A stretch of 9,691 nt of DNA from Candidatus Omnitrophota bacterium (GCA_028687525.1 JAQTZX010000035.1:1-9691); one strand, 5' to 3'. Shown: positions 1 through 6,363, numbered from the stretch's first letter. The notes: generated from the sequence alone by a model not told the origin. Translations and numbers: made by a program.

Positions 1-28
1 ATGAACTCTGGTTTTCGGTTATAACCTA
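1..28 (-). pseudogene. bamA: In-frame amber codon and continuation of the bamA frame to the window edge
   Basis: The TAG lies at 26-28 on the minus strand. Continuing in the same frame, positions 25 down to 2 read V-I-T-E-N-Q-S-S with no further stop. Family members typically have DITY followed by a hydrophobic/polar strand and E-N or E-G, so the downstream residues look like genuine BamA coding sequence. A single third-position change (TAT or TAC to TAG) would explain it. Alternatives are a sequencing or assembly error, real pseudogenisation, or readthrough. Genome-wide TAG recoding is unlikely because dnaB, rpsR and rplY in this window all end normally at TAG. Only eight codons of continuation are visible. 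Confidence 0.6.
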
Positions 29-1162
29 GGTAATGTCGATACAGACCGTGTATGGATTAAGAAAAGTGGTCTCCTCGACCTGGCAGGAAATATACCCCCG
101 GTCGAAATAAAGCCCCTGGATCGCCGAAATATCATCTTTGACCGCTTCCTGGCTGAACACGGCGCCGGGCACGCATTTCTTTACCTTGGAAAGTATCTCG
201 CTTTCCCTGATATCGGCGTTGCCTTTCACGGCCAAACTGCCAACCAGGTATTTTCGGCCTTCCTGGATCTTTATAGTGATAAAAATCAGCGGTTTCAAGG
301 CATGGCTTTTGGTTTCATAATCAACTGCCACGTCGTTGAACCCTTCCCGGCGGTAAAAAGCCTTGATACGGTCGAGGTCTTCTTTAAAAGTTTCTTCCTT
401 GAAAGCCCCGGCGTTAAACAACCACGCCCGTTTGGTCTTTATCAGCTTCAGAATCCTGCTGTCCGGGAACGCTATGTTCCCTTCCACAAATATATGCTTG
501 ATCTTGATCCGTAACCCTTCAACCACGGTAAACCTGACATTCGCTTTATTGGTCAGGGGATCGGTGGAAACCTGGTAATCAACCTGCACCTGGCCGAAAC
601 CTTTTTTCTCGTACAGTTTTTTTATTGCGCTGACGTCCTCGGTCAAATTCGGATAGTCAAGATACTGGGTCTCCTTCGACTTCAGGATATCCTTCTTCAT
701 CTTTTCCTCTTTCATTACCAGCCGTTTCATCCCGGAGAAGGTGATCTTGTCTATGACCGGACGTTCGGTTACGCTGATAATGACCTTGATGCCGTCTTTA
801 TATTCTTCGGTGTCAACCTTGATATCACTGAAAAATCCCAGCAGGTAAAGCCGTTTCAGATCGTCACTGACAATATTCTCCTGATACGGACTGCCTATCC
901 TGGTTTTCATTTTTGATATGACCGTATTGCTGCTGATGGATTTATTGCCGGAAACCTCTATAGCGGTAACCATCTTTTCTTTCGTCTCTGTGGCCGGAGA
1001 AGCCTGGCTTCGGGAAACCGCTTCCTCTAAAGCAAGGGATTGCGCTACCGACTTCTCTTTCTCGCTTACCCCCCCGTCATCAGCGGCCCGTACAGCCGGA
1101 GAAATAAGACAAACTGCGGAGAAAACAAACAAGAGCCTTAACGATATCTTTTTCCTATGCAT
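26..1162 (-). CDS. bamA: BamA-family outer-membrane assembly factor, POTRA region, interrupted by in-frame TAG
   Basis: The 378-residue product resembles the periplasmic half of BamA, the Omp85 protein that folds and inserts beta-barrel proteins into the outer membrane. Residues 1-26 form a signal peptide (basic MHRKK, hydrophobic core, likely cleavage after VRA). Four POTRA-like units follow at about 64-135, 136-217, 218-303 and 304-378, each opening with an I.(V/F).GN/GM-type strand and carrying a LY..GF or FY..GF/GY helix motif. Full-length BamA has five POTRAs and a C-terminal barrel, usually over 700 residues; here the frame stops in the last strand of POTRA 4. The next codons read VITENQSS, matching the usual DITY-x-I-x-EN pattern, so the stop replaces a tyrosine codon. 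The ATG has an AAAGGTGA ribosome site 5-6 nt upstream. The gene has its own promoter-like sequence and is separated from the upstream operon by a palindromic repeat. The family call is confident; intactness is doubtful. Confidence 0.85.
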   Translation of the reverse strand: MHRKKISLRLLFVFSAVCLISPAVRAADDGGVSEKEKSVAQSLALEEAVSRSQASPATETKEKMVTAIEVSGNKSISSNTVISKMKTRIGSPYQENIVSDDLKRLYLLGFFSDIKVDTEEYKDGIKVIISVTERPVIDKITFSGMKRLVMKEEKMKKDILKSKETQYLDYPNLTEDVSAIKKLYEKKGFGQVQVDYQVSTDPLTNKANVRFTVVEGLRIKIKHIFVEGNIAFPDSRILKLIKTKRAWLFNAGAFKEETFKEDLDRIKAFYRREGFNDVAVDYETKSHALKPLIFITIKIQEGRKYLVGSLAVKGNADIRESEILSKVKKCVPGAVFSQEAVKDDISAIQGLYFDRGYISCQVEETTFLNPYTVCIDIT

Positions 1163-1333
1163 TTTTTCACCTTTCGAAAAAAGTTATGGAACCAATCTGT
1201 TACCGTACAGCCGCGGTGTCTCTGCGTGCCTGTATAGAGCGGCTTGTCACCTCTTACCCTTACCGGATAAACGCTGCGCAGCCCACCACGCGGTTACCGC
1301 AGCAGTTCTCCACAAAGAGAGATAAAAACATTT
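1163..1333 (-). promoter_or_regulatory. Long, structured untranslated leader of bamA
   Basis: No gene is visible in this stretch. If the promoter at 1340-1367 is used, the bamA transcript has a leader of about 170 nt. It is rich in short self-complementary segments on the minus strand: GCGG-TAA-CCGC, the palindrome GCTGCGCAGC, a possible GCTGCG/CGCAGC stem, and an AGCCGC/GCGGCT stem enclosing about 24 nt. The motif GGTAA recurs four times. I do not recognise a known riboswitch, leader peptide or protein-binding leader here. The ribosome-binding site of bamA (AAAGGTGA) closes the segment. Confidence 0.35.
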
Positions 1334-1339
1334 TCACTT

Positions 1340-1367
1340 AGTATATCATAATACCTTTAAAAAGCAA
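1340..1367 (-). promoter_or_regulatory. Sigma-70-like promoter for bamA
   Basis: On the minus strand a -35-like TTGCTT (1362-1367) is separated by 16 nt from a -10-like TATACT (1340-1345), in an AT-rich stretch between the palindromic repeat and bamA. Initiation would fall near 1333. The location directly after the operon-ending hairpin makes biological sense. The call rests only on consensus resemblance. Confidence 0.5.
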
Positions 1368-1376
1368 TTAATTTCT

Positions 1377-1480
1377 GAAAAATGGGTTCGAAAAATGGGG
1401 ACGGTTCTATTTTTTTAGACTTGCGGTCGAGAACAAAAAAATAGAACCGTCCCCATTTTTCGGAACCGTCCCCATTTTTC
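1377..1480. repeat. Nested palindromic REP-like element with four copies of GAAAAATGGGGACGGTTC
   Basis: An 18-nt unit, GAAAAATGGGGACGGTTC, occurs once forward within 1390-1408, and twice as its reverse complement at 1444-1461 and 1463-1480. A shortened forward copy, GAAAAATGGGTTC, lies at 1377-1389 and lacks an internal GACGG. The inner pair forms a perfect 28-bp stem (1389-1416 with 1435-1462) around an 18-nt loop (1417-1434). The outer pair brackets it, giving a palindrome inside a palindrome. The last copy overlaps two bases of the prepilin stop codon (1479-1481). Repeats with a GGGGACGGTTC core are, to my knowledge, associated with REP-associated tyrosine (Y1/IS200-like) transposases in several uncultured lineages; that association is recalled, not demonstrated, and no transposase lies in this window. 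Confidence 0.8.
1389..1462 (-). terminator. Probable terminator at the end of the rplY-dnaB-prepilin operon
   Basis: The inner 28-bp inverted repeat begins 17 nt past the prepilin stop codon. On the transcript the stem ends CCGUCCCC-A-UUUUU, a GC-rich stem running into a U tract. Because the sequence is palindromic it would look similar on the plus strand. The stem is longer and the loop (18 nt) larger than in a classical intrinsic terminator, so it may act primarily as a repeat with incidental terminator activity. Confidence 0.5.
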
Positions 1481-2168
1481 ACTGAACGACCACGTCGATT
1501 GATACGGATGCGCCGTTCTTCGTTATCGATGTCGTCGACAATGATACGTCTTTACTTTTATACGTTTTCCCGTTCTTGGTAACCATCTGGGCATACGCTT
1601 CTTTGTTCACTATGTTATACAGAATATGCCTGCGGCTCATCGATCCCACACCGCTGAAAACAGCATCATCGCAGTCCGCGATCAATACCGCGTTATCGGG
1701 GATATTCTTATAGTCGCTCAAGGTGATCTCCGTCAAAGCCGAACTCAACCCATAGGATATCCCTCCGCTCGAGGGATTGGCCGCATCCTTGGGGCAGGTG
1801 ATCAATCCGATATTTCCTTTGGCGAGTTCGTCCTTCAGGAATGCCGCGTGCGCGATCCCATATTCTCTCCACCCGGTTACGGCATAAGCAAAATCTATTT
1901 TCCAGGCTCCCGGCCGGCTCATGATCTTGTTAAAGGCTTCACGGATATATTTTCCCTGAAGCTGACTGAAACCGGCGGGAAAGGTTTCGTTTTCCAGGAC
2001 GTAAATTTCCAGGGCGGTTTGCAGGGCTTTTAGATTCGTATCACACACCTTTGCTTTCGACTCTTCGACAAAGTTCCGATACGCAGGCATCCCCATGGTT
2101 GTCAGTATGCCGATAACCACCAAAACCACGATTATCTCTATGATAGTATACGACGCCGTCCTTTTCAT
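1479..2168 (-). CDS. Type IV prepilin-like / pseudopilin protein
   Basis: The 229-residue protein begins with a class III prepilin leader: short basic MKRTAS, then YTIIEIIVVLVVIGILTTMG. This gives a mature N-terminus with Glu at +5 (E11), followed by a hydrophobic helix to about residue 27 and the amphipathic continuation PAYRNFVEESKAK. It belongs to the family of type IV pilins and type II secretion pseudopilins anchored in the inner membrane and assembled into a filament. The usual Gly at -1 is Ser here (S6/Y7), which could affect prepilin peptidase processing. The rest is a poorly conserved C-terminal domain with cysteines near 42, and in ITCPKD and IADCDD. A strong GAGGAGG lies 5 nt before the ATG. 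The gene starts 21 nt after dnaB, so it is probably cotranscribed, and it ends within the palindromic repeat. I cannot tell pilus from secretion pseudopilin; no assembly ATPase or peptidase gene is nearby. Confidence 0.8.
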   Translation of the reverse strand: MKRTASYTIIEIIVVLVVIGILTTMGMPAYRNFVEESKAKVCDTNLKALQTALEIYVLENETFPAGFSQLQGKYIREAFNKIMSRPGAWKIDFAYAVTGWREYGIAHAAFLKDELAKGNIGLITCPKDAANPSSGGISYGLSSALTEITLSDYKNIPDNAVLIADCDDAVFSGVGSMSRRHILYNIVNKEAYAQMVTKNGKTYKSKDVSLSTTSITKNGASVSIDVVVQ

Positions 2169-2189
2169 CCAATCCTCCTCGATCTTGTA

Positions 2190-3530
2190 CTATTCCTGCT
2201 CAATCCGTGCGATATTCTCGAATTTGGTATATTCTTTCAGGAAGGCCAGCCTGCACGAACCGACCGGCCCGTTACGCTGTTTAGCGATTATGATCTCGGC
2301 TATACCCTCATTTTCGGGAGTAGGATTGTAATATTCCTCGCGTAATATCAATACCACTACGTCCGCATCCTGCTCAATGGCCCCGGATTCCCGAAGGTCG
2401 GATAACTGCGGACGATGGCTTTCCCGCGATTCCACGGCGCGCGACAACTGACTGATGCCGATCACCGGAACGTTCAATTCCCTTGCCAGGGCCTTAAGGG
2501 AACGGGAGATATCCGAAATTTCCTGCTGGCGGCTCTCGGTATTGCCGTAACCGCGCATAAGCTGTAAATAATCAAGTATGATCAAACGTATGTCATGGCT
2601 TGCTTTCAACCGCCGGGCTTTGGCGCGCAATTCCATAACGGAGATCGCCGGAGTGTCGTCTATGTACAGGGGAGAATCGGAAAGCCTGCCGGCTGCCGCC
2701 GTCAGGCGCGGCCAGTCCGAAGTTGCCAGATAGCCGGTCCGTACTTTGTTAGCGTCTACTTTGGCGTGGGAACAAAGCAGGCGTTGTACCAGCTGTTCTT
2801 TGGACATTTCAACGCTGAAAAAGGCCACCGGGATCTTTTCCACCACCGCGGCATACTCCGCCATCCCCAGCGCGAAAGCGCTCTTTCCCATTGAGGGACG
2901 GGCGGCAACGATTATAAAATCGGAATTCTGCAATCCGGCGGTCTTAAGGTCGAAATCAATGTATCCGGTGGGGATTCCGGTCACGTGGGATTTATTCTGG
3001 TACAGCCGGTCAATGGTCTCAATGGTATCTTTGATGATCTCTTTGAGGGGAAGTATGGCGTTCTGCGAACCGCGGTCGCGGACTTCAAAGATGAGTTTTT
3101 CAGCGTTATCGACTACCTCGTCCACTTTCCCCTCGCTTTCATGACAGAGGGAAATGATCCTGGTGGCATTATTGATAAGCGTCCGCAGGATGCTTTTTTC
3201 TTTAACAATAGCTGTGTACTGGCTGATATTGGCGGCGGTGGGGACGGAATTGGCCAGCTCGGTCAGAAAACTCACGCCTCCGATACTCTCCAGAGTCCCG
3301 AGCCGCTTCAATTCATCGGCAAGAGTGATGAGGTCAACGGGCTTGTTGGCGTTAAAAAGGTTACAAAGAACTTCAAAGACCTTCCGGTGGGAATCTTTAT
3401 AGAAAACTTCCTTGGTAATGGACTCCAGGGCAACGGAAACGGCATTCTCATCAATGATCATGGAACCCAATACCGCCATTTCCGCCTCTATGTTTTGAGG
3501 CGGGACCAGTTCTTTGACCGTGTTAAGCAT
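2190..3530 (-). CDS. dnaB: Replicative DNA helicase DnaB
   Basis: DnaB is the hexameric ATP-driven helicase that unwinds DNA ahead of the replisome and recruits primase. The 446-residue length is normal. The N-terminal domain (about 8-110) starts with the typical PPQNIEAE..VLGS..I sequence, followed by a linker and a RecA-like domain from about 185. Walker A is ARPSMGKS (210-217), Walker B is LIILDYLQL with Asp320, the QLSR..E segment is at about 361-366, and the KQRNGP segment (417-422) carries the arginine contacts to the neighbouring subunit. No intein or insertion is seen. It starts 16 nt after rplI; no convincing Shine-Dalgarno precedes this ATG and no alternative upstream start exists, so translation may depend on coupling to rplI. 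It ends in TAG, which shows that TAG works as a stop in this genome. Confidence 0.97.
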   Translation of the reverse strand: MLNTVKELVPPQNIEAEMAVLGSMIIDENAVSVALESITKEVFYKDSHRKVFEVLCNLFNANKPVDLITLADELKRLGTLESIGGVSFLTELANSVPTAANISQYTAIVKEKSILRTLINNATRIISLCHESEGKVDEVVDNAEKLIFEVRDRGSQNAILPLKEIIKDTIETIDRLYQNKSHVTGIPTGYIDFDLKTAGLQNSDFIIVAARPSMGKSAFALGMAEYAAVVEKIPVAFFSVEMSKEQLVQRLLCSHAKVDANKVRTGYLATSDWPRLTAAAGRLSDSPLYIDDTPAISVMELRAKARRLKASHDIRLIILDYLQLMRGYGNTESRQQEISDISRSLKALARELNVPVIGISQLSRAVESRESHRPQLSDLRESGAIEQDADVVVLILREEYYNPTPENEGIAEIIIAKQRNGPVGSCRLAFLKEYTKFENIARIEQE

Positions 3531-3546
3531 AAAGGTATGCCGCGGT

Positions 3547-3990
3547 TTACTTCTTGACTATCCAGACTTTGATCTTGGCGGAGATTTCCGGATGCAGGTT
3601 CACCGGGATCTCATATATCCCCAATGCCTTGATGGGTTCCTCAAGAAGGATATTGTTCTTATCTATATCTATATTTTCTTCTTTTAAAACATTCTGCAGG
3701 TCGGCGGCGGAAATACTGCCGTAAAGTTTCTCTTTGTCCTGGGTCAAAACCGGAATGGTAAGCGACAGATTCTGTAATCTATCCCGTATCTTTTCCGCTT
3801 CCTTCTTCAGATTTTCCATCTGCAGGTTTTTTTTCTGTCTTTCCAATTCCAGGGACTTCATGTTCCCCGCCGTTGAAAGAACGGCGAGTTTCCCGGGAAA
3901 CAGAAAATTACGGGCAAACCCGTCTTTCACTTTTATCACGGAACCCGTCTTGCCGATACCGTTCACGTCTTGTGTGAGAATTACCTCCAT
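3547..3990 (-). CDS. rplI: 50S ribosomal protein bL9
   Basis: L9 is a two-domain protein of the large subunit that binds 23S rRNA near the L1 stalk and helps maintain reading frame. The 147 residues match the usual length. The N-terminal RNA-binding domain (1-45) has the family pattern MEVILTQDV.GIGK.G....VKDG.ARN.L.P...A. A charged helix at about 46-75 links it to the C-terminal domain, which carries LYGS(I/V) near 88-92 and ends IKVWIVKK. GGAGG sits 5 nt upstream of the ATG, and the gene starts 12 nt after the rpsR stop. Position between rpsR and dnaB is the conserved bacterial arrangement. Confidence 0.96.
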   Translation of the reverse strand: MEVILTQDVNGIGKTGSVIKVKDGFARNFLFPGKLAVLSTAGNMKSLELERQKKNLQMENLKKEAEKIRDRLQNLSLTIPVLTQDKEKLYGSISAADLQNVLKEENIDIDKNNILLEEPIKALGIYEIPVNLHPEISAKIKVWIVKK

Positions 3991-4002
3991 GTCATCCTCC
4001 GG

Positions 4003-4269
4003 CTACACCCGTACATAAGGAACAAGCGCCAGGAATCTCGCCCGCTTGATGGCCGCGGCCAGTTGTCTCTGGTGCTTGGCGCAATTGCCCGAAATACGGG
4101 CGGACACGATCCTGCCTCTTTCCTTAACGAATGTTTCAAGTGTCTTAAGATCCTTATAGTTTATGGATTTTACTTTCCCCGAGCAGAAACGGCAGAATTT
4201 CTTCCGTGCCTGCATCATCCTGCCTTCCCGTTTCTTCACAACCCTCTTCCTTCTCATTTCGTTAGCCAT
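4003..4269 (-). CDS. rpsR: 30S ribosomal protein bS18, zinc-ribbon form
   Basis: S18 is a small-subunit protein that pairs with S6 on the platform. I choose the ATG at 4267-4269 (88 residues, starting MANEMRRK) over an in-frame ATG 24 nt upstream, because only the former has a well-spaced GGAGAGG and gives the family's usual length. The core has FCRFC (C26, C29) and GNCAKHQRQ (C63, H66), the four-ligand set of the zinc-binding (C+) variety of S18; zinc binding itself is inferred. The C-terminal AIKRARFLALVPY is characteristic. The start overlaps the end of ssb in ATGGCTAA (8 nt), indicating translational coupling. It ends in TAG. Confidence 0.95.
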   Translation of the reverse strand: MANEMRRKRVVKKREGRMMQARKKFCRFCSGKVKSINYKDLKTLETFVKERGRIVSARISGNCAKHQRQLAAAIKRARFLALVPYVRV

Positions 4270-4705
4270 TGTGTGACCTCTCCTCGTTTTCATCCGGCCA
4301 CGCCGTCTCCGTCAACGCATCCGGCGGCGCATCTTCGACAGCGGGGGCATGTTCTTTATTGGTACCTGCATTGGTTCCCGCGGATAAAAATTGCACGCGC
4401 TCCGCCCGGACCTCGACGACACTGCGCTTCTGTCCGGCGTTATCCTCCCAAGAACGCGACTGCAGCCGGCCTTCGATAAAAACCGGGCTGCCCTTGTGAA
4501 GGTATTGATTGCACGTTTCCGCTTGTTTATCCCATACTACCACAGTGAGAAAACACGTATCTTCTTTCATTTCCTGGCTTTTATCGCGGTATTTCCTGTT
4601 TACCGCCAGGCGTAAATTGACCACCGCGGTGCCCTGCGGCGTATAACGGAGTTCGGGATCTTTGGTCAGATTACCGATAAGTAAAACTCTGTTCAGGCTC
4701 GCCAT
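4262..4705 (-). CDS. ssb: Single-stranded DNA-binding protein with atypical C-terminus
   Basis: SSB coats single-stranded DNA during replication, recombination and repair. The OB-fold fills residues 1-108, with the typical start LNRVLLIGNLTKDPELRYTP, the A..NLRLAVNR strand, FL.VVVWDKQAE, the KG.PV.IEGRLQSRSW segment and a final R.ERVQFL. Residues 109-147 are a short, disordered Ala/Glu/Pro-rich tail. Most bacterial SSBs end in an acidic-hydrophobic tip such as DDDIPF that docks partner proteins; this one ends DENEERSHNG, acidic but without the terminal Pro-Phe. Neither alternative frame at the end encodes such a tip, so a simple local frameshift does not explain it. AAAGGAG lies 7 nt before the ATG, and the gene starts 15 nt after rpsF. 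The rpsF-ssb-rpsR order is classical. Confidence 0.95.
   Translation of the reverse strand: MASLNRVLLIGNLTKDPELRYTPQGTAVVNLRLAVNRKYRDKSQEMKEDTCFLTVVVWDKQAETCNQYLHKGSPVFIEGRLQSRSWEDNAGQKRSVVEVRAERVQFLSAGTNAGTNKEHAPAVEDAPPDALTETAWPDENEERSHNG
4277..4283 (-). promoter_or_regulatory. rpsR ribosome-binding site embedded in the 3' end of ssb
   Basis: GGAGAGG lies 7 nt before the ATG at 4267-4269 and within the last codons of ssb (the E-E-R of the SSB tail). It decides the rpsR start and means the C-terminal sequence of SSB is constrained by the translation signal of the next gene. Confidence 0.75.
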
Positions 4706-4720
4706 GGTTCGACTCCTTTG

Positions 4721-5011
4721 TTACTTCTCGATTCTTGTTATCATTACCCTCAAAAGATTCTCGTTCACCCGGTACAGATATCTGATCTCGGTTATGGATT
4801 CGGGAGGAGCCTCGAAATTAACCAGGTAGTAAATCCCTTCCTGGTATTTTTTTATCGGGAAACATAGTTTCCTCCGTTCCGCCCAAACAACAGCTTCCGC
4901 GACCGTTCCTTTATTTTTGGTGATAACATCGTTCACCTGGGAAAGCGCGGCTTTCTTATCCTCTTCGCTCAAATCCGGTTTAACGATAAACATGGCTTCG
5001 TATTTGTTCAT
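4721..5011 (-). CDS. rpsF: 30S ribosomal protein bS6
   Basis: S6 binds 16S rRNA on the platform together with S18. The 96 residues match the family from the start MNKYEAMFIVKPDLSEED through the central KKY.EGIYYLVNFEAPP to the final strand LLRVMITRIEK. It has no C-terminal extension beyond the ferredoxin-like fold. GGAAAGGAAG precedes the ATG by a few nucleotides. It begins 21 nt after pth and is followed closely by ssb and rpsR, the conserved cluster. Confidence 0.95.
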   Translation of the reverse strand: MNKYEAMFIVKPDLSEEDKKAALSQVNDVITKNKGTVAEAVVWAERRKLCFPIKKYQEGIYYLVNFEAPPESITEIRYLYRVNENLLRVMITRIEK

Positions 5012-5032
5012 ATTCTTCCTTTCCTCAGCGGC

Positions 5033-5611
5033 TCAACTTTTGTTTTTTGTATTGTACTTGTTCATACACGCGACTATACCTTCACGTACCCATAATTCAG
5101 CGCAGGAACATGCTTCGACAAGGGCTTCCTTCAAATATCCCTTATCCCTCCTGTCAAACGCCGACAGGACAAACTCCGCGGCGGTCTTTCTATCTCCGGC
5201 AGGACGGCCGATACCGACTCGCAGCCTGCAGAAATCCTCACTCTTCAAAACGCTGATTATGGAAGCGATACCTTTATGCCCTCCCGCCGATCCGGAGGGA
5301 CGGATCCGCAGCCTGCCGAATTCCAGGTTCAGGTCATCGCATACCGCTAATACGTCCTGCGGGGGAACCGCGTATTTATCCATAAGCGCTTTTACCGCGC
5401 CGCCCGAAAGATTCATATAAGTAAGGGGCAAGGCCAGGAATACTTCATCACCCTGTTTGCCGCACCGGACACCCAGGGCCTGGATCCGGGGTTCTTTTTT
5501 AAAAACTGCTTTACGGCTGCGCGCCAGCGCCTTGACCACCGAATAACCGACATTATGCCGAGTGCCGCTATAGATGATCCCCGGATTTCCCAAACCAACG
5601 ATTAACTTCAT
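5033..5611 (-). CDS. pth: Peptidyl-tRNA hydrolase
   Basis: Pth cleaves the ester bond of peptidyl-tRNAs that drop off ribosomes, recycling tRNA. The 192 residues match the usual length of about 190. The N-terminal VGLGNPG (N9), TRHNVG with the catalytic His19, LPLTYMNLSG (M66, N67), CDDLNL (D92) and RLRVGIGRP are all in place. The segment equivalent to E. coli GGHNG reads GGHKG, so Lys113 stands where E. coli has Asn114, a tRNA/water-contacting residue; the rest of the site is intact, and I infer an active enzyme. The ATG lies 4 nt after the rplY stop with only a weak purine-rich site, so coupling to rplY is likely. The rplY-pth pair is common in bacteria. Confidence 0.95.
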   Translation of the reverse strand: MKLIVGLGNPGIIYSGTRHNVGYSVVKALARSRKAVFKKEPRIQALGVRCGKQGDEVFLALPLTYMNLSGGAVKALMDKYAVPPQDVLAVCDDLNLEFGRLRIRPSGSAGGHKGIASIISVLKSEDFCRLRVGIGRPAGDRKTAAEFVLSAFDRRDKGYLKEALVEACSCAELWVREGIVACMNKYNTKNKS

Positions 5612-5615
5612 CGGC

Positions 5616-6287
5616 CTATTTCTTCGTTTCGCCCTCTTCGGGGACCTCTTTCTTTTCTTTGATCACTTCCGGCTCTTTTTTCTCATCGCCTTCGGCGCCT
5701 TCGACCGGTTCTTCGACCTTCATAGGAGCGGATACCGTCAATACGATAGCATCCTGTTCATTCAAGACTTTTACTTCCGGAGGAAAAGTAATATCTTTAA
5801 TATGCACGGAATCACCGATTTTCAATTTAGAAATGTCGATCTCGATATTCTGCGGGATCCTGGCAGGCAAACACTCCACTTCGATCTCCCAAAGAATATG
5901 CTCCAGAGATCCGCCTTCCTGCTTGACGCCGATGGACTCGCCTTTGGTCACGACCGGAACGTTCACTTTAATGGCTTTGGTCAGGGATATCTCCGCAAAA
6001 TCAATATGCAGGATATGCTCATGCACGGGATCCTGCTGCATTTCTTTGATCATGCACGGCCTGCCCTTTTCTTTACTATCGCCCTTCACCTTAATGGTGA
6101 TGATCATATTCTCCAGTCTATGCTCATGAAGCAGCTGCAGGAATTGCCGGCGGGCGATCTTCACGCTCACCGATTCCTTGCCTCCCGAATAGACCACGCC
6201 GGGGATAAATCCCTGTTCCCGCAAATCTTTAACCTTGCCTCTTCCCAGTTCCTGCCTGGGGTCTACTTCCAAAAATATCTCTTCCAT
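5616..6287 (-). CDS. rplY: 50S ribosomal protein bL25 / CTC (TL5) with acidic tail
   Basis: This is the long CTC/TL5 form of L25, which binds 5S rRNA at the central protuberance. Residues 1-92 are the L25 domain (R.ELGRGKVK.LR..GFIPGVVY, then MIKEMQQDPV...ILHIDF). Residues 98-186 are the beta-rich TL5 domain (I.VNVPV...GES.GV...GG.LE, V.CLPA.IP..IEIDIS.L.IGDSVHIKDI). Residues 190-223 form a Glu/Lys-rich low-complexity tail. The ATG has AAGGAAGATGAGGAA directly upstream. It is the first gene of the tight operon running to dnaB and the prepilin, and follows a 124-nt gap with a hairpin and a weak promoter candidate. It stops with TAG. Confidence 0.95.
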   Translation of the reverse strand: MEEIFLEVDPRQELGRGKVKDLREQGFIPGVVYSGGKESVSVKIARRQFLQLLHEHRLENMIITIKVKGDSKEKGRPCMIKEMQQDPVHEHILHIDFAEISLTKAIKVNVPVVTKGESIGVKQEGGSLEHILWEIEVECLPARIPQNIEIDISKLKIGDSVHIKDITFPPEVKVLNEQDAIVLTVSAPMKVEEPVEGAEGDEKKEPEVIKEKKEVPEEGETKK

Positions 6288-6331
6288 TTCCTCATCTTCC
6301 TTTCAGTTTCGTTAATATCGTTTCTCCGGTT

Positions 6332-6362
6332 ATTTTAGCAGTTTGCTGAAAAACCCTCTCAA
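6332..6362 (-). promoter_or_regulatory. Weak promoter candidate for the rplY operon
   Basis: On the minus strand TTGAGA (6357-6362) and TAAAAT (6332-6337) lie 19 nt apart, about 45 nt before the rplY start. The spacer is longer than the ideal 17 nt. The position between the hairpin after prs and rplY is where an operon promoter would be expected. Confidence 0.3.
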
Positions 6363-6363
6363 G

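Noticed and set aside
1..28. Genome-wide recoding of TAG as an amino acid
   Set aside because: dnaB, rpsR and rplY end at TAG at their expected family lengths, so TAG acts as a stop here.
1377..1480. CRISPR array
   Set aside because: The repeats are inverted as well as direct, lack regular spacers and are only four in number; no cas gene is present.
2985..3557. Plus-strand open frame of 190 codons
   Set aside because: It lies antisense to the well-supported N-terminal half of dnaB and has no recognisable motifs.
4270..4293. Longer rpsR starting at the upstream ATG (4291-4293)
   Set aside because: The extra eight residues MKTRRGHT are not part of the family start, and the good ribosome site is placed for the ATG at 4267-4269.
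5574..6338. Plus-strand open frame of 254 codons
   Set aside because: It lies antisense to rplY, is rich in Phe/His/Asp from reverse-reading Lys/Glu codons, and resembles no family.
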